Source: Powellomyces hirtus
Lineage: Eukaryota > Chytridiomycota > Chytridiomycetes > Spizellomycetales > Powellomycetaceae
Length of the DNA: 64,000 nucleotides
Assembly: GCA_025526995.1 (NCBI GenBank)
Contig: JAHLKG010000009.1
Coordinates: forward strand, 806,001-870,000
Reading direction: 5' to 3'
Below the pieces are notes generated by a model. That model had not been told where the DNA came from and did not search any database. It saw only the letters and a program-made list of their open reading frames with translations. The position numbers were made by a program, and so were the translations under genes. Positions within the stretch are counted from its first letter, which is position 1, and each line of letters begins with the position of its first letter. Positions 13,053 to 22,967 of this stretch are shown here, piece by piece.

Positions 13053-15701
13053 ATGGCACGGGAATTTGACAACGTACTCCTCGGAGGGAAGAACAACTCC
13101 AAGGTAAGTTTGTATCAGTCTCGAACGTAACGTCAGATCTGTGGTCTCATCCCGTTTCTATTTCACTTTCAGGCGACTGGCAAATTGAAAGTTGCAGACG
13201 TCGGTATTGGATGGAGAAACTCTCTGAATGGAAAAATCGTCGCTGTGCCGGCTGGAGACATCCACAAAGTCACATGGCAGCGATGCGCACGGGATTACCA
13301 ACTTCGAGTTCAACAGAAAGACGGCACAGTATCGAAATTTGACGGTTTACCCAAAGAGGTTGGTTGTTTGTGGGAATACTTTGAAGGCAAAGAAGATGAC
13401 TGATGAAACGTTCAATCTGTTAGATGTATGACACATTGGCACCTCTTCTGAAAAACCTATACCACAAGACCTTGGAACGAAAGGAGTCGTCTGTTAAGGG
13501 TTGGAATTGGGGTGCCATTGAGTTCCAGGGAAACCACATGGCCTTCAACGTCGCGAACCACACTGCTTTTGAGATCCCGCTCAGTGAGGTTGCCAACACC
13601 AACGTACCGTCTAAACATGAAGTGACCGTGGAATTTGCGACTCCCGAAACCTCTGGTGATAGCGGCTCCAAGCGCAAAGCGTTCTCGGAGGATGCTTTGG
13701 TGGAGGTTCGATTCTTTGTTCCGGGAGTGGGAACGCAGAACCAGGTCACTGCGAATGAGGAGGGGGTTAAGGTCTTCAAAGACAAGGATCAAGAAGCAGG
13801 TGATGAGAACGCTGAAGATGGACAAGAGGATGGGGAGGAACCTGCACTGGACGGCGACGGAGCGGTTCTGTCCTCTGCCAACCTGCTATGTGAAACCATC
13901 AAGGCGAAATCTGACTTTGGTGGTGGCCATGGTGAGCCAGTGGCTAGCTTTGAGAACATTCTCTGCCTTACTCCACGGTATGTACACATTGTTACTCTCA
14001 TACAAAGCAACATCTGACCCTAACCGATTCGCAGTGGTCGCTTCGAGGTTGAGCTGCATGAAGAGTTCTTCCGACTTCGCGGAAAATCGCATGACTACAA
14101 GATCATGTATAGCTCGATCATTGTGCTGTCGCTGCTTCCTAAGCCAGATGACCTGCATCATATGTTTGTGATCGGCCTGGATCCGCCGTTGCGACAAGGA
14201 CAAACCAGATATCCCTTCCTGGTGTTTCAGTTTGAAAAGGAAGAGGAAGTTGAGCTTGATATCAACATGGAAGAGTACGTATTGCCGGTGGCTGTAATCT
14301 GAGGTTTGGTGCTCACTTTCCTCTCTCATCTAGCGCTACCTTCGCGGAGAGGTCTGCTCAAGGCCTCCAAAAATCCTATGATGGCCCGGTGTATGACGTA
14401 GTAAGCGGGATAATGAGCGCCCTCACTGGAAAGAAGATTACGGAACCCGTCACATTCAAAAGGTTTGCACCACAAATCTCATCATGCACTCCTCTGTGTT
14501 CCTGTTTCTAATGCCATCCTTAGCTCTCAGGGTCAATCGGGCATCAAATGTGCGCATAAGGCCAATGAAGCGTTCTTATACCCATTGGAGAAGTCCATAC
14601 TCTCCATTCCCAAACCTCCCATCTTCCTCGCACAATCCGAGATCGCTGCCGTCACATTCTCACGAGTGGGCCAAACTGGTGGTAGCGCACTGAAAACATT
14701 TGAAATCAAGTTCAACCTGCGAAGTGGACCGGAATACACTTTCGGAAGCATCGCAAGGTACGAAGCAGAAGATTTGATTCATCATGATTGCGCTGAGTCT
14801 GACAGAAAGATCTTTACACATCTTAGGGAGGAATATGAGCCCCTTGAATCCTTCTTCCGCGCAAAGAAAATAAAGGTGCTTAACGAGATGGCGGACGCGA
14901 CTCCGGGTTACATAGAAGACAGCGATGGTGGCAGTGAGAACGAGGGAGGAACTCGCAAACGCTCGCGTGCGGACAATGTTGACGCATTTGGCGATGAAGA
15001 TGAGGATTCAAGTGGTATGCGACCGCACACGCAGCTTGCTATCAGTATGTTTTTGGCTAAGCACATTACCTATCGCAGAGGATGAAGACTTTGCACCTGA
15101 GGACGAAAGCGATGTTGGTGAAGAGTTTGATGAAAATTACGGTGGCAGTGAGAGCGAAGGTGAAGGGGGCGAGAAGAAAGAGGGGGATGGTGGCAACCCG
15201 AGTGATGACGGTAGGTTGCTTTCATGTCAAGAAGACGACAATGTCAACCGTATCTGATCTTGAACGATCACAGCCGGTTCGGAAGACGAGGGGCAACCCA
15301 AAGAGAAAGTTGCAAAGAAGAGCAAACCAAGTTCCAACAAGCCACCTCCGAAGAAGAAATCCAAGACTGACGGGCCAAAACGAGGCTTGTCAGCTTACCT
15401 TTTTTTCTCAAATGACAAGCGATCTGATGTGCTAGCTGAGAACCCAGGAATGGCAGTACCAGAAGTCTCCAAAAAGCTTGGCGAGCTGTGGAAGGCAATC
15501 AGTGCAGAAGACAAGGCCAAATATGAAGAAATGGCTACAGAAGACAAGCAGCGGTACGAGCGCGAAAAGGCAGACCATCACGCCAGCGGGGCGTCGAAAG
15601 TAGAGGACGCCACTTCGGCCAAGCCACGCACTAAGAAGGCCAGTGGAGAAGAGCCTGCCAAGTACAAAAGCGCAGAATTCGTGGATACCGACAGCGAGTA
15701 G
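13053..15701 (+). CDS. SSRP1: FACT complex subunit SSRP1/Pob3 with C-terminal HMG box
   Basis: Spliced gene. The ATG at 13053 gives MAREFDNVLLGGKNNSK; the next exon has KLKVADVGIGWRNSLNGK, the SSRP1/Pob3 N-terminal PH-like dimerisation domain. Then come GWNWGAIEFQGNHMAFNV, FEIPLSEVANTNV and LVEVRFFVPG; the tandem PH (Rtt106-like) region with HEEFFRLRGKSHDYK, IMYSSIIVLSLLPKPDDLHH and FEVGLDPPLRQGQTRYPF-like text; LEPFFRAKKIKV-like text; and a long acidic tail (about 14900-15230). The end is a full HMG box from about 15370 (KRGLSAYLFFSNDKR to YEREKADHH). FACT reorganises nucleosomes for transcription and replication. Yeast Pob3 lacks the HMG box and uses separate Nhp6; this protein keeps the animal/plant fused form. 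The stop is at 15699-15701. Confidence 0.92.
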
Positions 15702-15822
15702 GAAGAGAATAGCAAGTATGCATCATCTTTTCTCGAATATCATCATGTAAAATAGCAAAAGCACGCATCATAGTGCGAGTTTATCGGTTGTGTCGCCAAC
15801 CACACTCCTCTAAGTAACAGCT

Positions 15823-16905
15823 TTATTTTGGGTTTTTGGAAAAAGTGGATGACATCTCAAGTGCCAATGCCTGCAGGGTCATTGACATATTATCCTCGAC
15901 ATCCTCGTCTAGTCCGATGCTTTCTGCTCTGGCCTGCAAGTTGGGGTCGTCCCCCGACCGTCCAGCGATTTCAACACCCATCAGATTCTCTGTAACCGCA
16001 CGACGACGCAAATCCTCCTTCTCCCGCCGGAGATCATTTTTGCTGTTGTTGTTTGCCGTGGGAGTGCCTAGATCTTTCGTCCCCGTAGTGGATGGGTTTA
16101 TCTGAGGCGATCTGGCCTGCATCACTATACTCGCGTCAAGAGAACGCCGCGCTAGTACACTGTCCCCGTTGCTTAAACTTTCATCCGTGCTATGCCCGGT
16201 AAGAACTGTGACCAGCGGTGAAGAAGTGTGCGGCAACTCGGGAGCTCCCAGTAGCGAGCTGATATCCACGGGGGTCGCAATTGAACTCCCCGTCAAGGGC
16301 TCCTGTCCAACCGCAGGACTTCCACCAAGTTTTATCGGATTGCTGAGATGCAACGGGACTTTGATCCGCAGGCTCGGATGCTTTTTAAACGACATGGTCC
16401 CACCCCACAGCCATTTGGGGAGTCGACCGGGTATCTCCACCTCAGCATTAAACTTTTCCACAAACTCTGCCTCCTCGCTGCCAATGATACCTTCTTTGTG
16501 ATACCGGGTGCTCTCGGCCAAAATCGGGGCCATGGTCCAGCACTGCAGTTTCCGCAGGGACATGATCACGGCCGCGGTGACGCCAGCGCCGTCAAGGCAA
16601 TGCACAAACAAAGGGTGGTGCGCCGGGTCGATCAGAATCGTCAGGATCTGCGCCGTCTTGTGAAACGATAATGGAATGTGATCTTTTGGTTTGTCCACCC
16701 GCACATGGATGGGCGTTATTTTGTTGGATGCACAGAAAGCGGACAGCTCAGCGTTGGCGGGTTCGGGCGTCAGGGAGAGGATGGTTCGTAGTCCTAGGCG
16801 ACTCAGGAAGCGGAAATTCCGTTCTTTTGGATACGCCCCTCGATAGAGATCTTCCTCAACCATGCCGTAGCGGAACGGCGGATAGAGGGGTAAAGGAACT
16901 GTCAT
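15823..16905 (-). CDS. OCA-type (Siw14/Oca family) dual-specificity phosphatase-like protein, probably inactive
   Basis: Single-exon gene of 360 aa; ATG at 16905, TAA at 15823-15825. Residues 1-170 match the Siw14/Oca atypical phosphatase fold: PPFRYGMVEEDLYRGAYP, NFRFLSRLGLRTILSLTPE, ITPIHVRVDKPKDHIPL and the P-loop FVHCLDGAGVTAAVIMSLRK. The Cys is present, but the invariant Arg of the HCx5R motif is Val, followed by Thr. Degenerate P-loops of this kind are found in Oca4/Oca6-like members, so a scaffold role rather than catalysis is likely (inference). The C-terminal 190 residues are low-complexity, rich in Ser, Thr and Pro. It is convergent with SSRP1 (121 bp). Confidence 0.78.
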   Translation of the reverse strand: MTVPLPLYPPFRYGMVEEDLYRGAYPKERNFRFLSRLGLRTILSLTPEPANAELSAFCASNKITPIHVRVDKPKDHIPLSFHKTAQILTILIDPAHHPLFVHCLDGAGVTAAVIMSLRKLQCWTMAPILAESTRYHKEGIIGSEEAEFVEKFNAEVEIPGRLPKWLWGGTMSFKKHPSLRIKVPLHLSNPIKLGGSPAVGQEPLTGSSIATPVDISSLLGAPELPHTSSPLVTVLTGHSTDESLSNGDSVLARRSLDASIVMQARSPQINPSTTGTKDLGTPTANNNSKNDLRREKEDLRRRAVTENLMGVEIAGRSGDDPNLQARAESIGLDEDVEDNMSMTLQALALEMSSTFSKNPK

Positions 16906-17000
16906 AGTTGTCGGCCCGTTCCTAGTTTGTGTGCAGCAGCGTCAGTGCAATTCCGCATGGCTTTGTGATGGATAGAATACGGAACACTTCGAACGCGGTC

Positions 17001-18725
17001 TTGAAAAAGGTAACGCGACATCATCTGGGATGTGGCGCAGCTGGTCCTGTCACTCCCCTCTCCAATCCACTGAGCACAACACAAACCTTCTCTGCATCCC
17101 ACCCAATGCGAAACAACAATAACTCATGTGGGACAAGCTTCCCCGATTTGTGCCTGGGGCAACACTCGCATTTTTTTTGCAAGTGCTCACTGCCCTTCAT
17201 CTGCTCCAGAGAGCCTTCTCCCCATCTGCTTTGCCAACACCCCCAATCGACCGTCACCAGAACTCCAGCATGCGGGTCACCTACAGATGCATGAGAACAA
17301 GCGGGCCCCACAGTCCAGCTGATCTCAAGCTGTTTCTCACATACGGCACCGTGTGTAAGAGTTGAATGTGGATAACAAAAGGCAACAAGTAGTGAGTACT
17401 AAGTCTGGGTTGCAAAGACCATATATTTCTTCAAACGGGAGCAGGAAGTACTCTAATTATTTATATTTCGCACCCATTTCGCTTATCATGATAACTATTT
17501 AGCCACTTTCCTTATTGCGGATACAGTGGCAGGTTTACCGGATACAAGGATACACCTTATTCTAGTTTCAGGAGGCATATGATGAATGAGACTTGTTTCA
17601 GCCACTCCTTTAGCTAACTTCGACTGGCATTTCTTGGGGATCAAACCAGTGGCTTAGGAAGGTAATCCACATCACTATAATGGTAGTATTTGGACACAGG
17701 GTATATGACATTGTGTTACACATGAGCATGGATCCAAGTGCTCTCATCTTGGAGCACTCCCTCCGCCAAGGCAGGTATTATCCTAGACTGGACAATTTGT
17801 GGCACAACTATGAAGATATCACAATGTTCCCACCGCTTGCAACACAGGTATTAAGGGCACATTGTTCACATGTATTGTCGTGACATATACAGTACCAAAG
17901 CGCCATATATGAGGGTCCCCATGGCAATGAGTTTAATGTTTTGCCAAGACATCACAATAATGGTAATATTTGGACACAGGGTATATGACATCGTGTTACA
18001 CATGAGCATGAATCCAGCCGCTCTCATCTTGGAGCACTCCCTCCGCCAAGACAGGTATTATCCTAGACTGGACAATTTGTAGCACAACTATGAAGATATC
18101 ACAATGTTCCCACCGCTTGCGACACAGGTATTAAGGGCACATTGTTCACATATACTGTTGTGACATATACAGCACCAAAGCGAGATATACAAGGGTCCCC
18201 ATGGCAATGAGTTTAATGTTTTGCTGAGAAAGGACGCAGTATACGTCCCCAATTTCATCTTGATAGAACTTCGGAACCAGCCCCATAGCACCACCCCTCT
18301 CAGCCACATTTTGAGTAAGCTTAACGCCAACGCCATCCGCCTCTGTTTTGGGTGACTTAAGGTCCCGCTGCATTTTGTTCACCATATCTTGCAGACCTAC
18401 CTGCCCGCTGATGTGATTATATGCAACTGGGCCAGGGCAGAGAATGCCAGTAAACACAGTAAGACGCCAGATATGGAAAATTTTTGATTGCTCAATTGTG
18501 TTTGTTTCTCCAGATGCAAATCTTCAAAATTGTGTAAAGTCCATCTAGGCGGTTTTTTTTTGTCGCAGCAGCTCCTCACACAGGCAAAGGGCATATCATT
18601 TTTTTTTTTTTTTTTGCTATATACACTGCTGTCTCTCTGAATACATTTTTTTTGATTGCATATTTTCATCATTGACTATGGGGCTAAGGAATGAAGTTTG
18701 TAACGCATCAAACGCATGACAAAAA
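17001..18725. repeat. Unclassified dispersed repeat, copy X
   Basis: AT-rich non-coding stretch without a plausible gene. Blocks of it recur in the same order in copy Y. 17001-17195 resembles 18740-18934; 17202-17340 resembles 19327-19448 continued at 40300; 17665-18225 resembles about 40330-40600; 18230-18450 resembles 40600-40814; 18455-18720 resembles 41221-41525. X and Y therefore form a head-to-tail pair of one unit of about 1.7-2 kb. No transposase, reverse transcriptase, long ORF or terminal repeat was recognised. It could be a non-autonomous element or a tandem satellite-like unit. Confidence 0.7.
17665..18225. repeat. Direct tandem duplication (about 270 bp x 2) inside repeat copy X
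   Basis: The segment from about 17675 (TGGTAGTATTTGGACACAGG) to 17943 is repeated from about 17958 with scattered substitutions, including the block CATCTTGGAGCACTCC and the stretch TGGGACAATTTGT-like text. Copy Y (40330-40600) has only one diverged copy, so the duplication is specific to X. Confidence 0.8.
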
Positions 18726-18739
18726 AATCATCAAGGACT

Positions 18740-19448
18740 TTGAAAAAGAGAACGTGACATCATTTGGGATGTAGTGCAGCTGGTCTTGTCACTTCCTTCT
18801 CCAATCCACTGAGCACAACACAAACCTTTGCTGCCTTCCACCCAATGTGAAACAACAATAACTCTCACAGAAAGCACTTCCCCATTTGTGCCTGGGGGAA
18901 CACTCACGTTTTTATTGCGAGCGTTCACCGCAGTACTAAAAATGCTGATATTTCTAATGGCAATGCAAATTTATACAATTTAATCTAGATAGTAGTTTAA
19001 ATTTAAGATTTTCTGTTTGGTATGATATGTGTGTGACTACACCACTCAAAAAATGTAATGCAGAGAAAGATTAAAACCATACCAAGAGATTTGTGATCAA
19101 AAACGCTATGTGAAATGTCACTTTGAACAAATTTCAACTTATAATCTTAAATGAAGTAGATGACAAATACATTTTTGAATTTTTCTAAAGATTATTAACA
19201 GATTTCCCAACCTTTTTAAAAAAAAATATTACTGTCACATCAAAACTCATTTCAACAACGTTTTTTTTTTTTTAGTACCTCCAAAAAGTTTTAGAATTTT
19301 TTACTATTCAAAAGGAATGCCCCACATCCGCTCCAGGTGGCCTTCACCCCATTTGCTTTGTCCACGTTCCAAATTGACCGTCACCAGACCAGCATGCAGG
19401 TCACATACGAGCGCACAAGAATAAGTGAGCTCCGCAGTTCAGCAGATT
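18740..19448. repeat. Dispersed repeat copy Y, left part (interrupted by gypsy-1)
   Basis: Begins with the same TTGAAAAAG block as 17001 and runs to the AGATT target site at 19444-19448. Its middle (about 18935-19320) is very AT-rich with poly-A and poly-T runs. The right part resumes at 40300. Copy X keeps the uninterrupted equivalent near 17318-17345, an internal empty site. Confidence 0.75.
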
Positions 19449-19545
19449 TGTAATGAGGCGTGGCTCGCCAGCCTAAGCCTAGATACGCGTCGGGAAGGGC
19501 CCCGCGCGAGATGGATGCTAGCGTCAGCATCACAAAGGGTACTAG

Positions 19546-19910
19546 TATTGGAGATATCGGCACTTCCAGTACTTTATCGGAATTGCAGAGGATTGGCCGA
19601 ATTCGATGTGGCCTCCAGTATACTTCGTAAAGGGGGATTACAGAGCTCTTCTGAGATGCAGATGACGGTGTAGCGCTGTCAGATGCACGGAGATGTAATG
19701 TATGTGAATGTATTTTTTGTCTTTTTGTCTTGTCGGTAATGTCTCGCTTCGAGCGTTCTAATCTACTTTTTCTCCAATCACGTGATCACACGTGATCCAA
19801 TTCAGCTCTTAGCGTTACCGGTATCACGGTCACGCGTTCTAGCCGGAGATTCCAAATTAGGATCTAATGTAAGGACTAACGTTGAGTACGCAAGGCTCAA
19901 CATTCCAATA
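19546..19910 (-). repeat. copia 3' LTR
   Basis: 365 bp, nearly identical to 24890-25254. Termini are TATTGG/CCAATA rather than the usual TG/CA. Confidence 0.93.
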
Positions 19911-19949
19911 CACCCCCTGTCCAAGCAATTGATCCGTGATGATGGGATT

Positions 19950-22900
19950 TTACTCATTCGGGAGCTCCGTCATGGACGCTTTCGTCATTGGCGTGATTGT
20001 GTTGTTGTAGTGCTTGATGCACATGCTTTCGCGATGGTATTTGAATGCCGGGGCCGGTAAAGGCTTCGTAAGTGAGTCGGCTACCATTTCAGCGGTGGAT
20101 AAGTACTCCAGGTGAATCTCCTTGTCGATGTGATCACGAATGAAGTGATGTCGAATGTCAATGTGCTTGGTAGGGGCGTGATGCACGGGATTCATTGCCA
20201 ACGAGATGCATGACTGATTGTCTTCGTAGATCGTTGTAGGTCAAGCATTTTCATCGAGATATTCGGGGATTTGGAGTTCTTGCAGAAGTGAGCGAAGCCA
20301 GATTGTCTCTTGAGTGGCAAAGGAGAGTGCCATGTATTCAGCTTCGGTAGATGAGAGAGCAACGGTGGGTTGGCGCTTCGAAGCCCAAGTAACGGGGCCC
20401 GCATTTCCAATGTAGAAAAGGTAGCCAGTGATTGACCGTCGATCAATGATGTTGTTTCCCCAATCGGCATCGCTGTAGCCGTGAAGGGTGACGTTATTTC
20501 TGCCAATGCAGAGGCTGTAATCTGATGTTCCCCGTAGGTAGCGAAGAACGCGCTTTGCAGCTTGCAGATGTTGAGGCGAAGGGTTGCTTGCGAAGCGAGA
20601 AAGCATACTGACTGCAACAGCGATGTCAGGACGCGTGCATATCATCAGGTACATGAGAGAACCAACGATTTCGCGGTATTCTCCTTCTTGTGGGTTAGGT
20701 GAAGTCTTTGTATTTTCGACTTCGTAGGGTTCGAGCTTGGTCTGGTCCATCGGAGTGTTGACAGGCTTGCAATCTTGCATACCAAAGCGCTCGAGGATGT
20801 CATTTACATATGACTCTTGATCGAGGTAGATGACGTGCCTTGAGTAGTCGCGTCGAACTCTCATTCCCAGGTAGTGGTTGACTTCGCCTAGGTCTGTCAT
20901 GTTGAACTCGTTGTGCAGGGATGTCTTGATTGACGAGATTTCCGATTCGGTCTTTGCGAAGATGAGGAGATCGTCGACGTAGACGGAGATGTACTGCGAT
21001 GAGTCACTTTCAGGTAGAGTTCTGATGTAAACGGCATTGTCATTTGCTAGGCGCTTGAATCCCAAAGAAGTCAGTTCTTTGTGAAGTAGGGAATACCATT
21101 TGCGCGGGGCTTGTTTCAGACCGTAAAGGGCCTTTCGGAGTCGAAGGATGGTCCCGGGCGGAAAGCCAGAGCCTTCAGGGGCATAGATTAGGATGGTCTC
21201 GGTAACAATCCCATTCAGGAATGCGGTTACTACATCCATTTGATGGCATTTCAAGCCTAGACTGGTGGCGAGAGCGAGAAGGACGCGTTGGGTAGCAATC
21301 TTGGCAACCGGAGCGTAGGTTTTGTTGTAGTCGATGCCGTAGCGTTGTTCGAAGCCTTTCACTACAAGCCGGGCCTTGTATCGTTGGGGTTGACCATTCA
21401 GGTCTCGCTTAATCTTGAATACCCATTTAGTGCGGATGGGCCGTTGATTGTGTGGTAAGGATTTGGGGTTAATGACTTCCCTTGTTTCATTGGTATGAAG
21501 GGACTTCAATTCGGCATTTATGGCCTTGGTCCACTTCGGCGCGTTGTCTGATGAGAGCGCTTGTTTGTAAGTTTGGGGTTCTTCGGTACTTGCAGCCGAA
21601 AGAGCGCTCGCCGTCTTCTTGTTGATGTAGTCAGCGAAGACTGTCAAATGATTGACATTTTCGAGCGGTTCCCATGTATTATCTTCGTCTTCGAATCCTA
21701 GCCATTTGCAGAGGAATTCGGGGCCTTCCGGGCCATCACGTGAGTCGAGAATCTCTTCAACTTCCTAGAGTTCTTCGGGCGGAATGTAGTCTTTCGCGAG
21801 TTCGAGTGCTGAGTTTTTGTCGAACGTTACATCGCGAGAAATGACTATTTCTTGACGGTTGTCATCCCAACAGCGGTAAGCGCCGTCAAATTCGTAGCCG
21901 ATGAGTTTGAGACGTGTGGCGCGCGGTGCCAACTTTGAGACTTGTTTTCTCTTGACGAGATGCACGAAGGCATTGGCCCAAATCACACGAAGGTGAGAAA
22001 GTGAGGGCTCTTCGCCGTTGAGCCGTTCGTACGGCGAAATGTTGTTATTGGACTTGTGGGGTAGGCGATTCTGTAAGTAGACTGATGTAGCCGCTAACTC
22101 GGTCCAGAGTTGTTTCGGGATGCCGTATGAGTGTTCCAATGAACGAATGGTGTCGAACAGGGTGAGGTTGAACCTTTCAGCTACACTGTTAGACTGTGGG
22201 GAATCTGCAGCGGTGAGTTCGTGCAGAATGCCCTTTTTCAAAATGAATTCTTTCAGATCGTGATTGACAAACTCCCCCCCTCGATCGGAATGAAGTCGTC
22301 TGACCCTTTCGTTGGTCTGTTTTTCGATGAAATTGATGAATTCAATCAATTTTGCAGTAGATTCGCTCTTCGTCTTCAAGAAAAAGATCCAGGTGAAGCG
22401 TGAATAGTCATCGATCACAACAAGGGCATATTTCTCATCGCCAACCGCGGGTATGTGCGGACCGTTTAGGTCGAAATGTAGGCGATCGAGTGGCGTCTTA
22501 GACCGTGTCATCGTACCGTTGAATGGTGAGCGCTTGTGCTTACCAAACTCGCAGCCTTTGCAGACTTCGTTGGTCATTGGGAGCTTGAGTTGCTTCATGA
22601 TGTGAGTGCCTGGATGGCCCAATCGGTGATGCCAGAGGGTTCCTTCGTTGACAGGAGAAAAGGGACCAGAACAAGCCCCAGAAGAAGCCGCCGAAGCAGC
22701 GGCGGCGGCGGCGGCGCCATCCTCAGCATCATCCGATGCTTTTGGGGCGGCCGGCCCCCCACCACAGCACCCACAACTCTCACTCTCCAGTGGGGGGCTG
22801 GCCAGCCCCCTCACTGGCAAGTATGGGGCCGGCTGGCCCCCCATTCGGGGCGGCCGGCCCCTCCGACGTGGCTTGGAGCGGTGTAGAACGCGTGTCCACC

Positions 22901-22967
22901 ATACCGGTAACGTCTGTCGACAGGTTGAGCGCTTGAATCGATGTATCGGACACGTGTGTCGGTACAC
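19950..22967 (-). pseudogene. pol: copia Pol (integrase, chromodomain, reverse transcriptase, RNase H) with in-frame stops
   Basis: Integrase: HHRLGHPG with CKGC (zinc domain), then catalytic D in LHFDLNGPH, D in LHSDRGGEF and E in SNSVAERFN. After a TAG at 21765-21767, in the same frame, a chromodomain follows (EVEEILDSR, FLCKWLGFEDEDNTWEPLEN). The reverse transcriptase has KARLVVKGFEQRYGIDY, MDVVTAFLNG, LRLRKALYGLKQAPRKWY and YVDDLLIFA. RNase H has GYSDADWGN and ALSSTEAEYMAL. A TGA at 20241-20243 (probably from CGA) interrupts just before TIYEDNQSCISLA and KHIDIRHHFIRD; the frame ends at 19950. The element is otherwise well preserved, implying recent activity. Confidence 0.9.
22640..22880. 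repeat. GC-rich low-complexity linker in copia between protease and integrase
   Basis: Contains GCGGCGGCGGCGGCGGC-type triplets and several copies of GGCTGGCC / GGCCGGCCCC that can fold back on each other. Base composition is far from the rest of the element. The coding frame changes across it. Confidence 0.7.

Noticed and set aside
18590..18625. Poly-T run as retroposon tail
   Set aside because: The same block with a variable T-run recurs in copy Y inside the repeat, so it is internal to the unit and not an insertion end.
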